Source of the DNA: CAVOAK01 sp963664465
Lineage (GTDB): Bacteria > Pseudomonadota > Alphaproteobacteria > UBA8366 > CAVOAK01
DNA: 64,000 nucleotides
Direction: 5' to 3'
Assembly (NCBI GenBank): GCA_963664465.2
Contig: CAXXSU010000006.1
Span: 248,001-312,000, forward strand
The notes below the pieces were generated by a model. It searched no databases, was not told the origin of the DNA, and was given only the letters and a program-made list of their open reading frames with translations. The stretch's first letter is position 1. The number at the start of each line of letters is the position of its first letter. The position numbers were made by a program, and so were the translations under genes. Shown in pieces: positions 1-8,778 of this stretch.

Positions 1-128
1 GTAGCGACCGTCAACTTTTGACCGTCGAACATGCCAGCTTCGGCCGACGGCGTCGTTACAAAGAGGCCGAGTGCCATCGCCGCTGCGCCAACCAGGCTCA
101 CCGACGAGAGTAGTAAGTTCCGTTTCAT
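1..128 (-). CDS. ABC transporter periplasmic solute-binding protein, N-terminal fragment
   Basis: The gene runs off the left edge; about 42 codons are visible. The product begins MKRNLLLSSVSL and continues as a hydrophobic, Ala-rich segment ending near TPSAEA, a typical Sec signal peptide, followed by a short mature start ending LTVA. It lies 60 bp downstream of the two permease genes on the same strand, so I infer that it is the substrate-binding protein of that importer. In PotABCD-type systems this component captures polyamines or related amines in the periplasm. Specificity cannot be judged because the binding domain is outside the window. Confidence 0.7.
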   Translation of the reverse strand, partial: MKRNLLLSSVSLVGAAAMALGLFVTTPSAEAGMFDGQKLTVA

Positions 129-188
129 GTTAGTGCTCCCTTTCGCTTGTGATTACGTCGTTAAGATTATTTTTTTGAGAATTGGAAA

Positions 189-1097
189 CTAGCCGCTTCC
201 ACCACCACGCAACAGTACTTCCATACCGACAAGGCGCTGGATCAAATACAATATGATCAACGAGCCGATAACTACGAGCGTTGCGATTGCCGTAATAGTT
301 GGTTCAAAATCATTGTCAAGTGCGTAGAAGATCTCCACGGGAAGCGGACTGATATCTGGACCCGATAAAAACAATGAGATCGTCACGTCGCCGAACGAGA
401 CCAGGAATGCGTATAGGCCGCCGGCATAGATGCCCGGCATGATGATTGGCATGGTAACCCGGTAAAAGGTGCGCCACCGACTGGCGCCGTGAATCAACGC
501 CGCCTCTTCAAAGGCGGGATTGAAGCGCTGCAGTTGCGCGCCCACGGCACCCACGACATAGGGTGTCGCGACGAAAACGTGGCCCAGCACTAGTCCGGTG
601 AAGGTAGCGCGCAAATGAAAGCCCATTACATCACCCACAAAGTAGTAGCTCTGCAGGAATGCCAGGCCGATGACGATGAAGGGAATTTGCAGCGGCGCGC
701 GAAACAGCGATCCAAGTAACGTCTTACCGTAGAACTTGCCACGGATAATCCCGAGCGCCGCCGGCACACCAAGCACAATGCCGCAGGCGGCCGAAATTGC
801 TGCCATCGACGTGCTGACCCACAGCGATTGGAACATGGATTGTGGAATGAGTCCGTACCATTGAAGCGAAAGATTCGAAGGAGGGAACTGCAGGACGGCA
901 CGCCCGGCGATGACTGAACCGCCATCGAACGAAGAGGCGATCACCACCAAGATTGGCGCGAAGATGAATGAATAGACGATTCCCACCCAACCGTAGGCGA
1001 TGGTGCGGCGAAGTCTGCGGCCGATATTTAATCCAATGGCCGGACGCATCGGCACAGCCCCACCAACCGACAAATTTGCAGATTGTTGTTCAGTCAT
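189..1097 (-). CDS. ABC transporter permease, PotC-like
   Basis: A 302-aa inner-membrane permease with about six hydrophobic segments. The EAA loop that docks on the ATPase reads EEAALIHGASRWRTF near residue 197, typical of the spermidine/putrescine (PotBC) permease family. It starts inside the stop of the upstream permease with a 4-bp ATGA overlap, indicating translational coupling. The N-terminus has about 30 residues of hydrophilic extension before the first membrane segment. Together with the preceding permease it should form the heterodimeric channel of the importer. No ATPase gene is visible, so it is either beyond the left edge or elsewhere. Confidence 0.88.
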   Translation of the reverse strand: MTEQQSANLSVGGAVPMRPAIGLNIGRRLRRTIAYGWVGIVYSFIFAPILVVIASSFDGGSVIAGRAVLQFPPSNLSLQWYGLIPQSMFQSLWVSTSMAAISAACGIVLGVPAALGIIRGKFYGKTLLGSLFRAPLQIPFIVIGLAFLQSYYFVGDVMGFHLRATFTGLVLGHVFVATPYVVGAVGAQLQRFNPAFEEAALIHGASRWRTFYRVTMPIIMPGIYAGGLYAFLVSFGDVTISLFLSGPDISPLPVEIFYALDNDFEPTITAIATLVVIGSLIILYLIQRLVGMEVLLRGGGSG

Positions 1098-1975
1098 GTT
1101 ACCGCCGAGCTTGCAGCACGCAGTCGCGTAACGAGGAAAACAGACAGGATATTTATTGTCAGCACGAACAACATGAGGACAGCCGACAACGCCGCTGCCA
1201 TACCATATTCGGAATAAAGCATGATGGTGCGCTGAATGACGACCGGAATTGTCATGATCTTGCCGCCGCCCAACAACAGCGCAGAGACAAAAGCACCCAT
1301 AACGACGTTGAACAGCAACAGCGAGGCGCTGACGACGCCCGGAAGGCTCAATGGGATGATGACACGCAGGAAAACCCGCCAGCGTGGCGCGCCGTGTATT
1401 TCCGCTGCCTCTTCCAATGATCGTGGAATGGTTTGAATCACGCTGAACAGCATCATCACCATGAAGGCGATGGCCAAATGGGTAAGGCCGATGATGACAC
1501 CCTGTAGCGACCCGATGACCGCGAACCGATCACCAATGATGCCCAACGCCTTTAGCGTCTTGACCAGCGGTCCATCGGCCGCGAACAGGATAATGATTCC
1601 CAAGATTTTGATCACAATCGATACGAACGACGAGACAACAATTCCAGCTAGAAAGATCATTGCCCAGCGCGCCCGCATACGGGCAACGACATAAGCAACG
1701 GGATAGGCAACGATGAGTGTGGTCGCCACCACCCCGGCGGCGAGTTTGAAGTTGAGCGTCAGCGCATCGAAGAAGAACGGATCGGCAAAGACCGTAAGAT
1801 AGTTGTTGATCTGGAACTCGGTTCCAAGCCGCCCGATCCCCAGATCCTCAAAGAAACTCGAGCGCAGAAATACCCACTGGCTGCCGAACAACAGCAGCAT
1901 GCAAAACAGCAACGGTGGTATTAGTACCAAGCCCCAGTTTGCCCGCATCCCTGTCTCCGCAGCCGTTTTTCGCAA
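1094..1975 (-). CDS. ABC transporter permease, PotB-like
   Basis: A 293-aa membrane protein with six predicted hydrophobic segments and an EAA loop, LEEAAEIHGAPRWRVF, near residue 187. It is the first gene of the transporter block, followed by the PotC-like gene with a 4-bp overlap and then by the solute-binding protein. The 166-bp gap to the Rieske gene upstream could carry a promoter, so it may or may not be co-transcribed with the oxygenases. The family imports polyamines, iron(III) or related solutes; adjacency to Rieske oxygenases makes an amine substrate plausible, but this is inference. Confidence 0.88.
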   Translation of the reverse strand: MRKTAAETGMRANWGLVLIPPLLFCMLLLFGSQWVFLRSSFFEDLGIGRLGTEFQINNYLTVFADPFFFDALTLNFKLAAGVVATTLIVAYPVAYVVARMRARWAMIFLAGIVVSSFVSIVIKILGIIILFAADGPLVKTLKALGIIGDRFAVIGSLQGVIIGLTHLAIAFMVMMLFSVIQTIPRSLEEAAEIHGAPRWRVFLRVIIPLSLPGVVSASLLLFNVVMGAFVSALLLGGGKIMTIPVVIQRTIMLYSEYGMAAALSAVLMLFVLTINILSVFLVTRLRAASSAVT

Positions 1976-2141
1976 CGGCTCAGTTTTCCCGGCACGCTTA
2001 TGCGGCCTATTTTGCTTACTTCTCTATCGGACAATCGAGAGTCACGCCAGTCAATTGTAGCTGAACTGACCGGAACGCCGCTCAAGCCCTTACTTTACCG
2101 TCCGATTAACTTCTCCAACGATAGTTCTCGATTCAAATCGG

Positions 2142-3362
2142 TCAGGCCTGGATCGTATTCAAAAGTTGATTGTGAAAGTGATGGATGTTGCGCTCCCAAA
2201 CCGGCGAGAACACTACCTCGTCGGCGACCGGCGACTGTCGCGCAATCTGCTGTACCTCCCAGATGCCGAAGTCCTGGCTGCGAATGCCGTCGCGCCCGGT
2301 GACCGAACGCGTTTTGCCGAGCCAGCGATCCAGAACCTGCTTGCGCCCAGCGGCGTATTTCTTGGCCTTAGCCGCCTCACCGACAAAGAAAAAGCCGAGT
2401 TTAGCAACGGTGCGGTTCGGGGCAATCGGATCAGTAATCACCGAGGCCACGTGATTGCCGGATACCGTCACTGTTACATTTGGAAACAATATGCTCGTAC
2501 AGGTCGACCGTTCGGTCCCCGGAGGTAGGGGAATCAACGGCAGAGCGTGAGCCTTATTGCCGTATCCGCCACTGTCTGAACGCGGAGGCCGGCCCTCGCG
2601 CGCCTTCAGCGTCACGAGATCTCCAAATTGCAGCGTATCGCTCCACGGCTTGCCGGTCTTTAGCTCAAGGTCGTCGGATATTTTGTTGAAGATGCCCTTG
2701 TGGACCCAGATGTGATGGTAGGTCTCCCAATTGTCGTTCTGCAACTTCCAGTTCGCATCGAACGGCCAGTCCTCGCGTTTGCCAACGTTGGTCGTGCTGA
2801 GATCGGCTCCGCCAATCAAGTCATGAAGCGGCTTTACATGTTCCTCGATGGGGGGTGCGTTACCATCCATGTTGACGAAGATCCAGTGGTGCCAGACCGC
2901 ACAGCGCACCGGCACCAGGCCATACTTACTCCAGTCGAGGTCCGTGTTGCGGCCGTTCTTGGTGCCATCGAAATAGGGGATCGCCTTGAGCTTGCCGTCA
3001 AGGTCATAGGCCCAGGCATGATACGGGCAGGTCAGCGACGTCAGACCCTTGCGAGGTTCCGTCAGGACGAGTGTCGCACGATGCCGGCAGACGTTGTGGA
3101 AGGCCTTGATCTCACCCGTCTTGTTGCGCACCAGGATGATCGGCAGCTTGCCGACCATGATCGGCATCGCATCACCGGGCTTGGGGATGTCGCACTCAAA
3201 GCCGACCCCCATCCAAGTGCGGGGGAAAAACTGCTCCTGCTCGAGCTCGAAAAACTCTTGGCTCGTATAGGCAGCGCCCGGCAGACCGCCGGCCTTCTCA
3301 ACTGGCCGGCGTACCGCCGCAATGGCCTTTTTTCCAAGAATCTCTTCTGCCGTCCGCGTCAT
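2142..3362 (-). CDS. Rieske aromatic-ring-hydroxylating oxygenase alpha subunit (paralogue 2)
   Basis: A 406-aa terminal oxygenase. The N-terminal Rieske [2Fe-2S] ligands are C92 and H94 (VCRHRA) and C112 and H115 (TCPYHAW). The catalytic domain has the mononuclear-iron region DNWETYHHIWVHKG near residues 210-223, where H216 or H217 and H221 are the likely iron ligands. It is very similar along its whole length to the gene just upstream, implying tandem duplication. Related enzymes oxidise aromatic acids or demethylate quaternary amines using electrons from a separate reductase. No reductase gene is adjacent, so the electron donor must be encoded elsewhere. The substrate is unknown. Confidence 0.88.
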   Translation of the reverse strand: MTRTAEEILGKKAIAAVRRPVEKAGGLPGAAYTSQEFFELEQEQFFPRTWMGVGFECDIPKPGDAMPIMVGKLPIILVRNKTGEIKAFHNVCRHRATLVLTEPRKGLTSLTCPYHAWAYDLDGKLKAIPYFDGTKNGRNTDLDWSKYGLVPVRCAVWHHWIFVNMDGNAPPIEEHVKPLHDLIGGADLSTTNVGKREDWPFDANWKLQNDNWETYHHIWVHKGIFNKISDDLELKTGKPWSDTLQFGDLVTLKAREGRPPRSDSGGYGNKAHALPLIPLPPGTERSTCTSILFPNVTVTVSGNHVASVITDPIAPNRTVAKLGFFFVGEAAKAKKYAAGRKQVLDRWLGKTRSVTGRDGIRSQDFGIWEVQQIARQSPVADEVVFSPVWERNIHHFHNQLLNTIQA

Positions 3363-3551
3363 CGAATAATCCTTTCACAAATCACAGATACACCACGCCC
3401 GTCTCGGGCAAGGGTGTCGCCATAATTCAACGTAACTCGTTTCCTGCCCGTCTTGAACGGAAGCGTAAGTTTAATTTGGCCGCCCGCGCATTACACTAGT
3501 ATCTGCCAATAGACTGGCGCTGCAAAGATAATCCTAAAGCCGACCAATATG

Positions 3552-4757
3552 TCAGTCGGACATATAGTCGACGAGCATTTTCTGGAAGTGATGGATATTG
3601 GCCTCCCAGGTCGGTGAAAACACCACTTCGTCGGCAATCGGCGACTTACGCGCGATCTGCTGGACTTCCCAAATATCCATGTCCTGGCTGCGGATACCGC
3701 CGAGATCGCCCTTCTTCCTGGTCGGCCCCATCCAGCGATCGAGCGTGCGCTTGCGATCCGTCGCGTATTTCTTGGAGTCGGCGGCCTCGCCGACAAAGAA
3801 AAAACCCATTTTTGCGATCGTCTTGTCGGGTGCAATGGGATCCGTCACGACCGATGCAATGTGATTTCCCGCGATCGTCATCGTCACATTGGGAAATATC
3901 ACGTTGGTGCCGCCAAATCGCTCTTTCCCTTCGGGAACCGGTATCATCGGCAGTTTGCTTTTTGGCCGTGGGAACGGCGGCCCGCCTGGACGGCGTGTCA
4001 GCGTGACAACCGTGCCGTTTTGCTGCGTCAGGGTCCAAGGTTCGCCCGTCTTGAGATCGACCTCGTTCGACATCTTGTTGAAGATGCCCTTGTGAACCCA
4101 AATGTGATGATAGGTCTCCCAATTGTCGTTCTGCAGCTTCCAGTTCGCTTTGAATTCCCAGTCCTCGCGCAATCCGACGCGGCAGGCACCAAGATCCTGG
4201 CCATTGAGCAGCTCGACCATGGGACGAACATGCTCAATCAACGGCGGCGCATTGCCGTCCATATTTACGAAAACCCAGTGGTACCAAACGCCGCAGCGCA
4301 CAGGTACGAGGCCGTATTTCTCCTTGTCAAAACGGCCTTGCTTATCGCCGCCCCTGCTGCCGTCGAAATAGGGCGTTGCCTTGAGTTTGCCGTCGAGGTC
4401 ATAGGCCCAGGCGTGATAGGGGCAGGTCAGCGTCGTCAGCCCCTTGCCTGGCTCGGTCAACACGAGCGTCGCACGATGACGGCAGACATTGTGGAACGCT
4501 TTGATCTCGCCCTTCTTGCTTCGGACGAGAATGATCGGCAATCCGCCCACCGTAATCGGCATCGCATCACCGGGATTTGGGATATCGCACTCGAAACCGA
4601 CGCACATCCAAGTACGGCGGAACATGCGCTCCTGCTCAAGTTCGAAGAACTCGTCGCTCGTGTAGGCCGCGCCCGGCAATCCCCGCGCATCGTCGATCGG
4701 TCGGCGCAGCGCCGCGATGTGCTCTTTACCGATGATTTCTTCTAAAGTTCTTGTCAT
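3552..4757 (-). CDS. Rieske aromatic-ring-hydroxylating oxygenase alpha subunit (paralogue 1)
   Basis: A 401-aa paralogue of the next gene, with the Rieske ligands at the same positions (VCRHRA at 91-96, TCPYHAW at 111-117) and the same iron-binding region DNWETYHHIWVHKG. The two differ mainly around residues 130-145 and 230-260, next to or within the catalytic domain, which could tune substrate choice. The genes are separated by 189 bp, long enough for an independent promoter. Together with the downstream importer this may be an uptake-plus-oxidation module for an amine or aromatic compound, which is inference from neighbourhood only. Confidence 0.88.
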   Translation of the reverse strand: MTRTLEEIIGKEHIAALRRPIDDARGLPGAAYTSDEFFELEQERMFRRTWMCVGFECDIPNPGDAMPITVGGLPIILVRSKKGEIKAFHNVCRHRATLVLTEPGKGLTTLTCPYHAWAYDLDGKLKATPYFDGSRGGDKQGRFDKEKYGLVPVRCGVWYHWVFVNMDGNAPPLIEHVRPMVELLNGQDLGACRVGLREDWEFKANWKLQNDNWETYHHIWVHKGIFNKMSNEVDLKTGEPWTLTQQNGTVVTLTRRPGGPPFPRPKSKLPMIPVPEGKERFGGTNVIFPNVTMTIAGNHIASVVTDPIAPDKTIAKMGFFFVGEAADSKKYATDRKRTLDRWMGPTRKKGDLGGIRSQDMDIWEVQQIARKSPIADEVVFSPTWEANIHHFQKMLVDYMSD

Positions 4758-4857
4758 GCCTATAATTCTCCCCGCTCCGCGTTCGCCCGCGCGTCAGCCC
4801 TGCGTTCGTGGCTCCGCAACAAGTTCACATCAGATCGGACGCTGTGTCCAATGCAAT

Positions 4858-5273
4858 TCACTGGCTCAACTGCTGATATACGCCCGATCGATCGGTGATT
4901 TGCCAATGGCCGGTAATTTTTTCGCCATCAAAATAGTAGACCGTGATGCCCGACATTGTGATGGATTTACCCGACGCGGGAAATCCCGGGAAATCTCCGG
5001 TATGCGTTCCCGTCCAATGCCAGGTCGCCACTACCCTGTTCGGCTCAGCGATTAGCTCTTTGATAGCGAACCGCTGGTCGGGAAATGGCGCCCGCGACTT
5101 TCTCACGCGATCTTTGTAACCGGCAAGGTCAAGCGCCTTGCCATCCCAGGGATCGCCTGGGTCGTGATGAATCGTATAGCGGGGTGCAGATAATCGCCAG
5201 CGGCGTCGACTTTGCCTTCCGACCAGACCTCGCGGATAAAGTTGCGCAAGAGTTCCTTGTTGCGGGCTTCCAT
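4858..5273 (-). pseudogene. SnoaL-like ester cyclase/NTF2-fold protein, single frameshift
   Basis: Two adjoining frames together encode a complete small SnoaL-type protein: a first part starting MEARNKELLRNF and ending near GDYLHP, and a second part with HHDPGDPWDGKALDL, then THTGDFPGFPASGK, then a C-terminal ITGHWQITDRSGVY. The junction is the run of four G (plus strand) at 5181-5184; one more base there would restore a continuous protein of about 138 residues. Family members are NTF2-fold cyclases, hydrolases or proteins of unknown role. It is either a true one-base pseudogene or a homopolymer sequencing error. The start is set at the Met before EARNKE. Confidence 0.75.
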
Positions 5274-5333
5274 AGATGGATGTCCTGTCAGAATGATTTG
5301 CAATTGGCCGGATATAGACCTGAGGAAGATAGT

Positions 5334-5407
5334 TGGCTGGGGCGGCAGGGATCGAACCTGCGATCACGGGATCAAAACCCGTTGCCTTACCGCTTGGCTA
5401 CGCCCCA
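5334..5407 (-). tRNA. tRNA-Gln (anticodon TTG)
   Basis: On the minus strand the sequence folds as a full 74-nt cloverleaf: acceptor arm TGGGGCG paired with CGCCCCA, D-arm GCC/GGC, anticodon arm ACGGG/CCCGT with loop TTTTGAT giving anticodon TTG, T-arm GCAGG/CCTGC with loop TTCGATC, and an encoded 3' CCA after the discriminator G. It stands alone between the SnoaL pseudogene and the ferredoxin gene. Confidence 0.96.
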
Positions 5408-5533
5408 CGAAACGCGAATTTGCTCATATTCGAACGGACCATAAATCCATTGCCTATTTACCCGCAAGCCGACAAGCGGTATGCGCGTGACTTATCCAAG
5501 GCTGTGCCGAATTCATGGCCTCAATGACGGGTG

Positions 5534-5875
5534 CTATGCACCGGGATAGATTAATCCGTCCTTACCGCCCTGCTTGCGATCCGCTCGGCCGGCCGTCGCT
5601 TCCAGGCGGTCAAGTATCTCTGGAACATTCTCAGGGCTGACACCGTGAATAAATTCGCCGCCCGGCGCGATCCGCATATTTGGTCCGAGATGGCATTTGT
5701 TGAAACAGTAGATACGCTCCACGACGAGGGCGATACTACGATCGCTCACCCCGCGTTCGATGGCCTCGGCCAACGCGACAGAGCCCCGTTTTCCACAACA
5801 TGGCTTATTCACTCCAACCATGTTGACGCAGATCATAAGTTTGAGCGTGCGCTGGCGCGCCGGCGATTCTTTCAT
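5534..5875 (-). CDS. Thioredoxin-like (2Fe-2S) ferredoxin
   Basis: A 113-aa protein beginning MKESPARQRT. It has the spaced cysteines of thioredoxin-fold [2Fe-2S] ferredoxins: one in LMICVNM, one in NKPCCGKRG, and a later pair around IYCFNKCHLGPN, followed by the conserved segment APGGEFIHGV. The chosen start overlaps the ispE stop by ATGA (5872-5875), which fixes it better than the longer in-frame Met upstream. The role is probably small electron transfer; the physiological partner is unknown. It is last in a coupled run with ispE and the TPR gene. Confidence 0.8.
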   Translation of the reverse strand: MKESPARQRTLKLMICVNMVGVNKPCCGKRGSVALAEAIERGVSDRSIALVVERIYCFNKCHLGPNMRIAPGGEFIHGVSPENVPEILDRLEATAGRADRKQGGKDGLIYPGA

Positions 5876-6753
5876 CCGATCGATGAACCCGAAAATGCAG
5901 TCGGTACGACCCACCAACCATCCCGCATAAGTTCGCCCGCCGCCTGCTCCGCGAGGTTCGCATCGTCAAACAAACCAAAACAGGTAGCGCCGATCCCCGT
6001 CATGCGCGCCAAACGGCAGCCGGGGGCGCCATTGATGGCGGCAAGCACGTCGTCGATCACCGGGCAAAGCCTCGTGGCCGCTGCGGTCAGATCGTTTTCG
6101 CGTTCTTCGAGCAAACTGACCAACACGGCTAGGTCTTCAGGCGCATCTTCGAACCGGGCCGCCGGGGAAAACCCTCCGCGCCGCGCGCCGTAGACCGACG
6201 CCGTTGCCAGCGCCACGCCAGGATTTACCAGTAAGAGACCGGCCGACGGCAAAGCCGGCGCCAACTTCACCTCTTCGCCGGTTCCGCCGACGAACGCAGG
6301 TCCACCAGCGAGACAGACAGGAACGTCGACAGCGAGACGCGCCGCTATTTCAGCCAGATCAACATCGCCATCGCCGATGCCCCAAAGCGCCGTTAGAGCC
6401 TTCAAGGTCGCTGCAGCATCGGCAGAGCCGCCGCCAAGCCCCGAGGAGAGCGGCAGACATTTCGTCAACGTGATGGCGGCCCGGCAAGGCACACCAGCAG
6501 CCTCGGCGAGCAACTGAGCCGCACCCAGAACCAAATTATCCACCTGGCCGCTGAGCGCGTCGGCAAATGGCCCATCGAGCGCAAGCGTCAACCCGTCAGC
6601 CGACCGAACGCTGAGCGTATCGCCGAGTTCGGTAAACACGATCAGGCTGTCCATCTCGTGGTCGCCCTCGGCGCGCCGGCCGGTGGTGTGAAGATAAAGA
6701 TTTATTCGCGCCGGCGCCGGTAAAGCGACGACGCCGGAAACCTCGGCGTTCAT
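5872..6753 (-). CDS. ispE: 4-diphosphocytidyl-2-C-methyl-D-erythritol kinase
   Basis: A 293-aa GHMP kinase of the MEP isoprenoid pathway that phosphorylates CDP-methylerythritol. The ATP-binding glycine loop LPLSSGLGGGSADAAATL lies near residues 105-122, and the segment LAVDVPVCLAGG contains the Asp equivalent to the E. coli catalytic Asp. The conserved N-terminal PAK-INL motif reads PARINLYLH, so Arg replaces the Lys proposed to assist catalysis in E. coli IspE, and the usual GYHE reads GDHE. Start and stop both overlap neighbours by 4 bp (TPR gene upstream, ferredoxin downstream), a tightly coupled trio. Identification is secure; the substitutions are worth checking. Confidence 0.9.
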   Translation of the reverse strand: MNAEVSGVVALPAPARINLYLHTTGRRAEGDHEMDSLIVFTELGDTLSVRSADGLTLALDGPFADALSGQVDNLVLGAAQLLAEAAGVPCRAAITLTKCLPLSSGLGGGSADAAATLKALTALWGIGDGDVDLAEIAARLAVDVPVCLAGGPAFVGGTGEEVKLAPALPSAGLLLVNPGVALATASVYGARRGGFSPAARFEDAPEDLAVLVSLLEERENDLTAAATRLCPVIDDVLAAINGAPGCRLARMTGIGATCFGLFDDANLAEQAAGELMRDGWWVVPTAFSGSSIG

Positions 6754-8543
6754 CCGTCCGGCTTGAGCACTGTCGGTTCGCCCAAACCCTTCTCGAGTTT
6801 CGCCTCGATGCCCTCTATCAACTCTTCATCGGGCTCAAGCGTAAGCGCGCGGCGCCACTGAAACCGCGCCTCGTTACGCCGATCTACCCGCCACAGTGCG
6901 TCGCCAAGGTGGTCGTTGATGACCGCGTCCTGTGGCCGTAATTGCACGGCGCGTTCGAGATGGCGCGCTGCATCCTTCCATTCTCCTAGCCGGTAAAGGA
7001 CCCAACCCAAGGAATCGACGATGTAGCCATCGTCGCGGCGGCGCTCGACCGCCTTCTCTATCATTTTTCGAGCTCGGCCTAAATTTCGGCCCTGTTCGAC
7101 CCACGAATAGCCGAGGTAATTGAGAACGAACGGCTGATCGGGTTCGAGCTCCAAGGCCCGCAAGAAGTCCGCTTCTGCGCGTTCCCAGAGCTTACTGCGT
7201 TCCAGCGCTACACCACGATTATAGTATAGATTCCAGTGGCTTATATCGATCTTGTCGATTCGATCGAAGGCTTCGTCGTACGCCTTTATCGCATCCAGAT
7301 AGCGTTCGCTGAAACGCAGGAGATTGCCTTGAGTAATCAAGGGCTCCGGACGATCCAACCGCTCGTCGGCAAGCGTACCCAACAGCTGCACCGCGCCATC
7401 AAGGTCATCCAGATCGTTCAAATTATCGGCAATGCGCAGGCGCGCAGACCACTGGTAGGGCGAGTCCGGTCCGATCGACCGATAAACGTCAATTGCATCG
7501 GAATAACGCCCGCGAAACTCGAGCAGATCGCCAACAAGGAGCTTTGCAAGCGCGAAATCGGGCCGCGCAACAAGCGCGAGTTGCACATACACCATCGCCA
7601 AATCGTCGCCGCGATCCTTCGGCACGGCCGAAGCCAAATGGAAAAATCCCTCAGCAATTCCCTCGGCCGGGCCGCTGACGATAGACTTTGCCGGTTGACC
7701 TTTGGCAATCCGGCTAAGTTCCACTTCCAGCAGCGTACTGCGCGGATGGCTCTCAAGGTAGCCGTCATAGATCGCCTTCGCCTCGTCGGCGCGCCCTTGC
7801 CGCTCGAGAAACGAACCGATCGCGCGAATGATGCGAATTGGCGCTGACGCGGGATCTTCGACGAGACCGCGGTAGGCGGCTTCAGCCGCCTCCGGACGGC
7901 CCGCCAGATCGTTGATCAGCCCTTCCTGCAAATGCCGCAGAACGCCGAAACCGTCGCCATCCTTTAGCCGTGCAAGCGAAGCCAGCGCGCCGTCGACGTT
8001 GCTGAGACCGAAATCGGCCCATGCAGCCGCGATTGGCGAGGCATACGCGGCCATACCTTTGTCCCAGGGCTCGTCAAGTAGGTCACGCGCGGCACCGTAG
8101 TTCCGGTCCTGTACACTGCGAACAACAAGCAGAAATATGGCGATCGGATCTCTGATTCCGGCGGCCTCGATTCTTCGCGCAAAATCTACCGCTGGAACCA
8201 CCATGCCGGCCGAAAGCGAAAGCTTAAAAGCCTGGCGAAGTAGCTGCTCGTCCTCCGGATTCTCTTCCAGAACTCGCGCCATCAAGGTCGCGGCTTGACG
8301 CAGATCCCAACTCCGTTCAGCGGCCAACGCCGCAAGATAAGTACCGTAGACGGACGATTTGTCGGCGACGGCAGCGAGTTGCGTCGTAACTCCATCCCCA
8401 ACGCGCACCTGTACAGCAGTTGCTGCCGCGACATGCACAATGAGTGACACTGCAGTGAATAGGGCCACCAAGGATGCGACCGTCCGCTGCCGCGATAGGA
8501 ATATGCGACCGCGTCTAGTCAACTCAGTTCGTCCTGTCACCAT
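6750..8543 (-). CDS. Exported tetratricopeptide-repeat protein
   Basis: A 597-aa protein with an N-terminal basic then hydrophobic stretch (about residues 15-45) that looks like an uncleaved or late-cleaved signal, followed by TPR helices for most of the length. The clearest repeats are in the C-terminal third: YYNRGVALERSKLWERAEAD, FVLNYLGYSWVEQGRN and LGDALWRVDRRNEARFQWRR. TPR arrays mediate protein-protein contacts; this type of protein next to ispE is common in Rhodospirillales, but I know of no defined function. Its stop overlaps the ispE start by ATGA. The 235-bp gap upstream should contain its promoter. Confidence 0.85.
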   Translation of the reverse strand: MVTGRTELTRRGRIFLSRQRTVASLVALFTAVSLIVHVAAATAVQVRVGDGVTTQLAAVADKSSVYGTYLAALAAERSWDLRQAATLMARVLEENPEDEQLLRQAFKLSLSAGMVVPAVDFARRIEAAGIRDPIAIFLLVVRSVQDRNYGAARDLLDEPWDKGMAAYASPIAAAWADFGLSNVDGALASLARLKDGDGFGVLRHLQEGLINDLAGRPEAAEAAYRGLVEDPASAPIRIIRAIGSFLERQGRADEAKAIYDGYLESHPRSTLLEVELSRIAKGQPAKSIVSGPAEGIAEGFFHLASAVPKDRGDDLAMVYVQLALVARPDFALAKLLVGDLLEFRGRYSDAIDVYRSIGPDSPYQWSARLRIADNLNDLDDLDGAVQLLGTLADERLDRPEPLITQGNLLRFSERYLDAIKAYDEAFDRIDKIDISHWNLYYNRGVALERSKLWERAEADFLRALELEPDQPFVLNYLGYSWVEQGRNLGRARKMIEKAVERRRDDGYIVDSLGWVLYRLGEWKDAARHLERAVQLRPQDAVINDHLGDALWRVDRRNEARFQWRRALTLEPDEELIEGIEAKLEKGLGEPTVLKPDG

Positions 8544-8699
8544 TACCGATCCCCTGCGCCCGACCTATCGTGCCGGACCAAGTAAGTACTACCGCGCGAC
8601 TTTAGCCCGGCTTCGAGCAGCATCGGCTGCATGGTACAGTTCAGATGCTGGCTCAACTTCAGTTTATCCGAGTCCGGTGCGCCGCGTCAGCCGTTTTCA

Positions 8700-8717
8700 A
8701 GCGCTCTATTGAGCGCT
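8700..8717. other. Perfect 7-bp hairpin between ETF-QO and TPR genes
   Basis: The sequence AGCGCTC-TATT-GAGCGCT is a perfect inverted repeat with a 4-base loop. It lies about 60 bp after the stop of the ETF-QO gene on the minus strand. It has no U-tract on either side, so it is a weak terminator candidate or an RNA-stability hairpin. Confidence 0.4.
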
Positions 8718-8778
8718 CTACGGATTGAGATCCTGAGGCCAAAAGTCTGCATCCGCGCACCTTTCTACATATTGGGAT

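Noticed and set aside
2700..3425. 241-codon open frame antisense to the Rieske gene
   Set aside because: It is a shadow of a GC-rich coding region: no recognisable protein, while the opposite strand encodes a complete enzyme.
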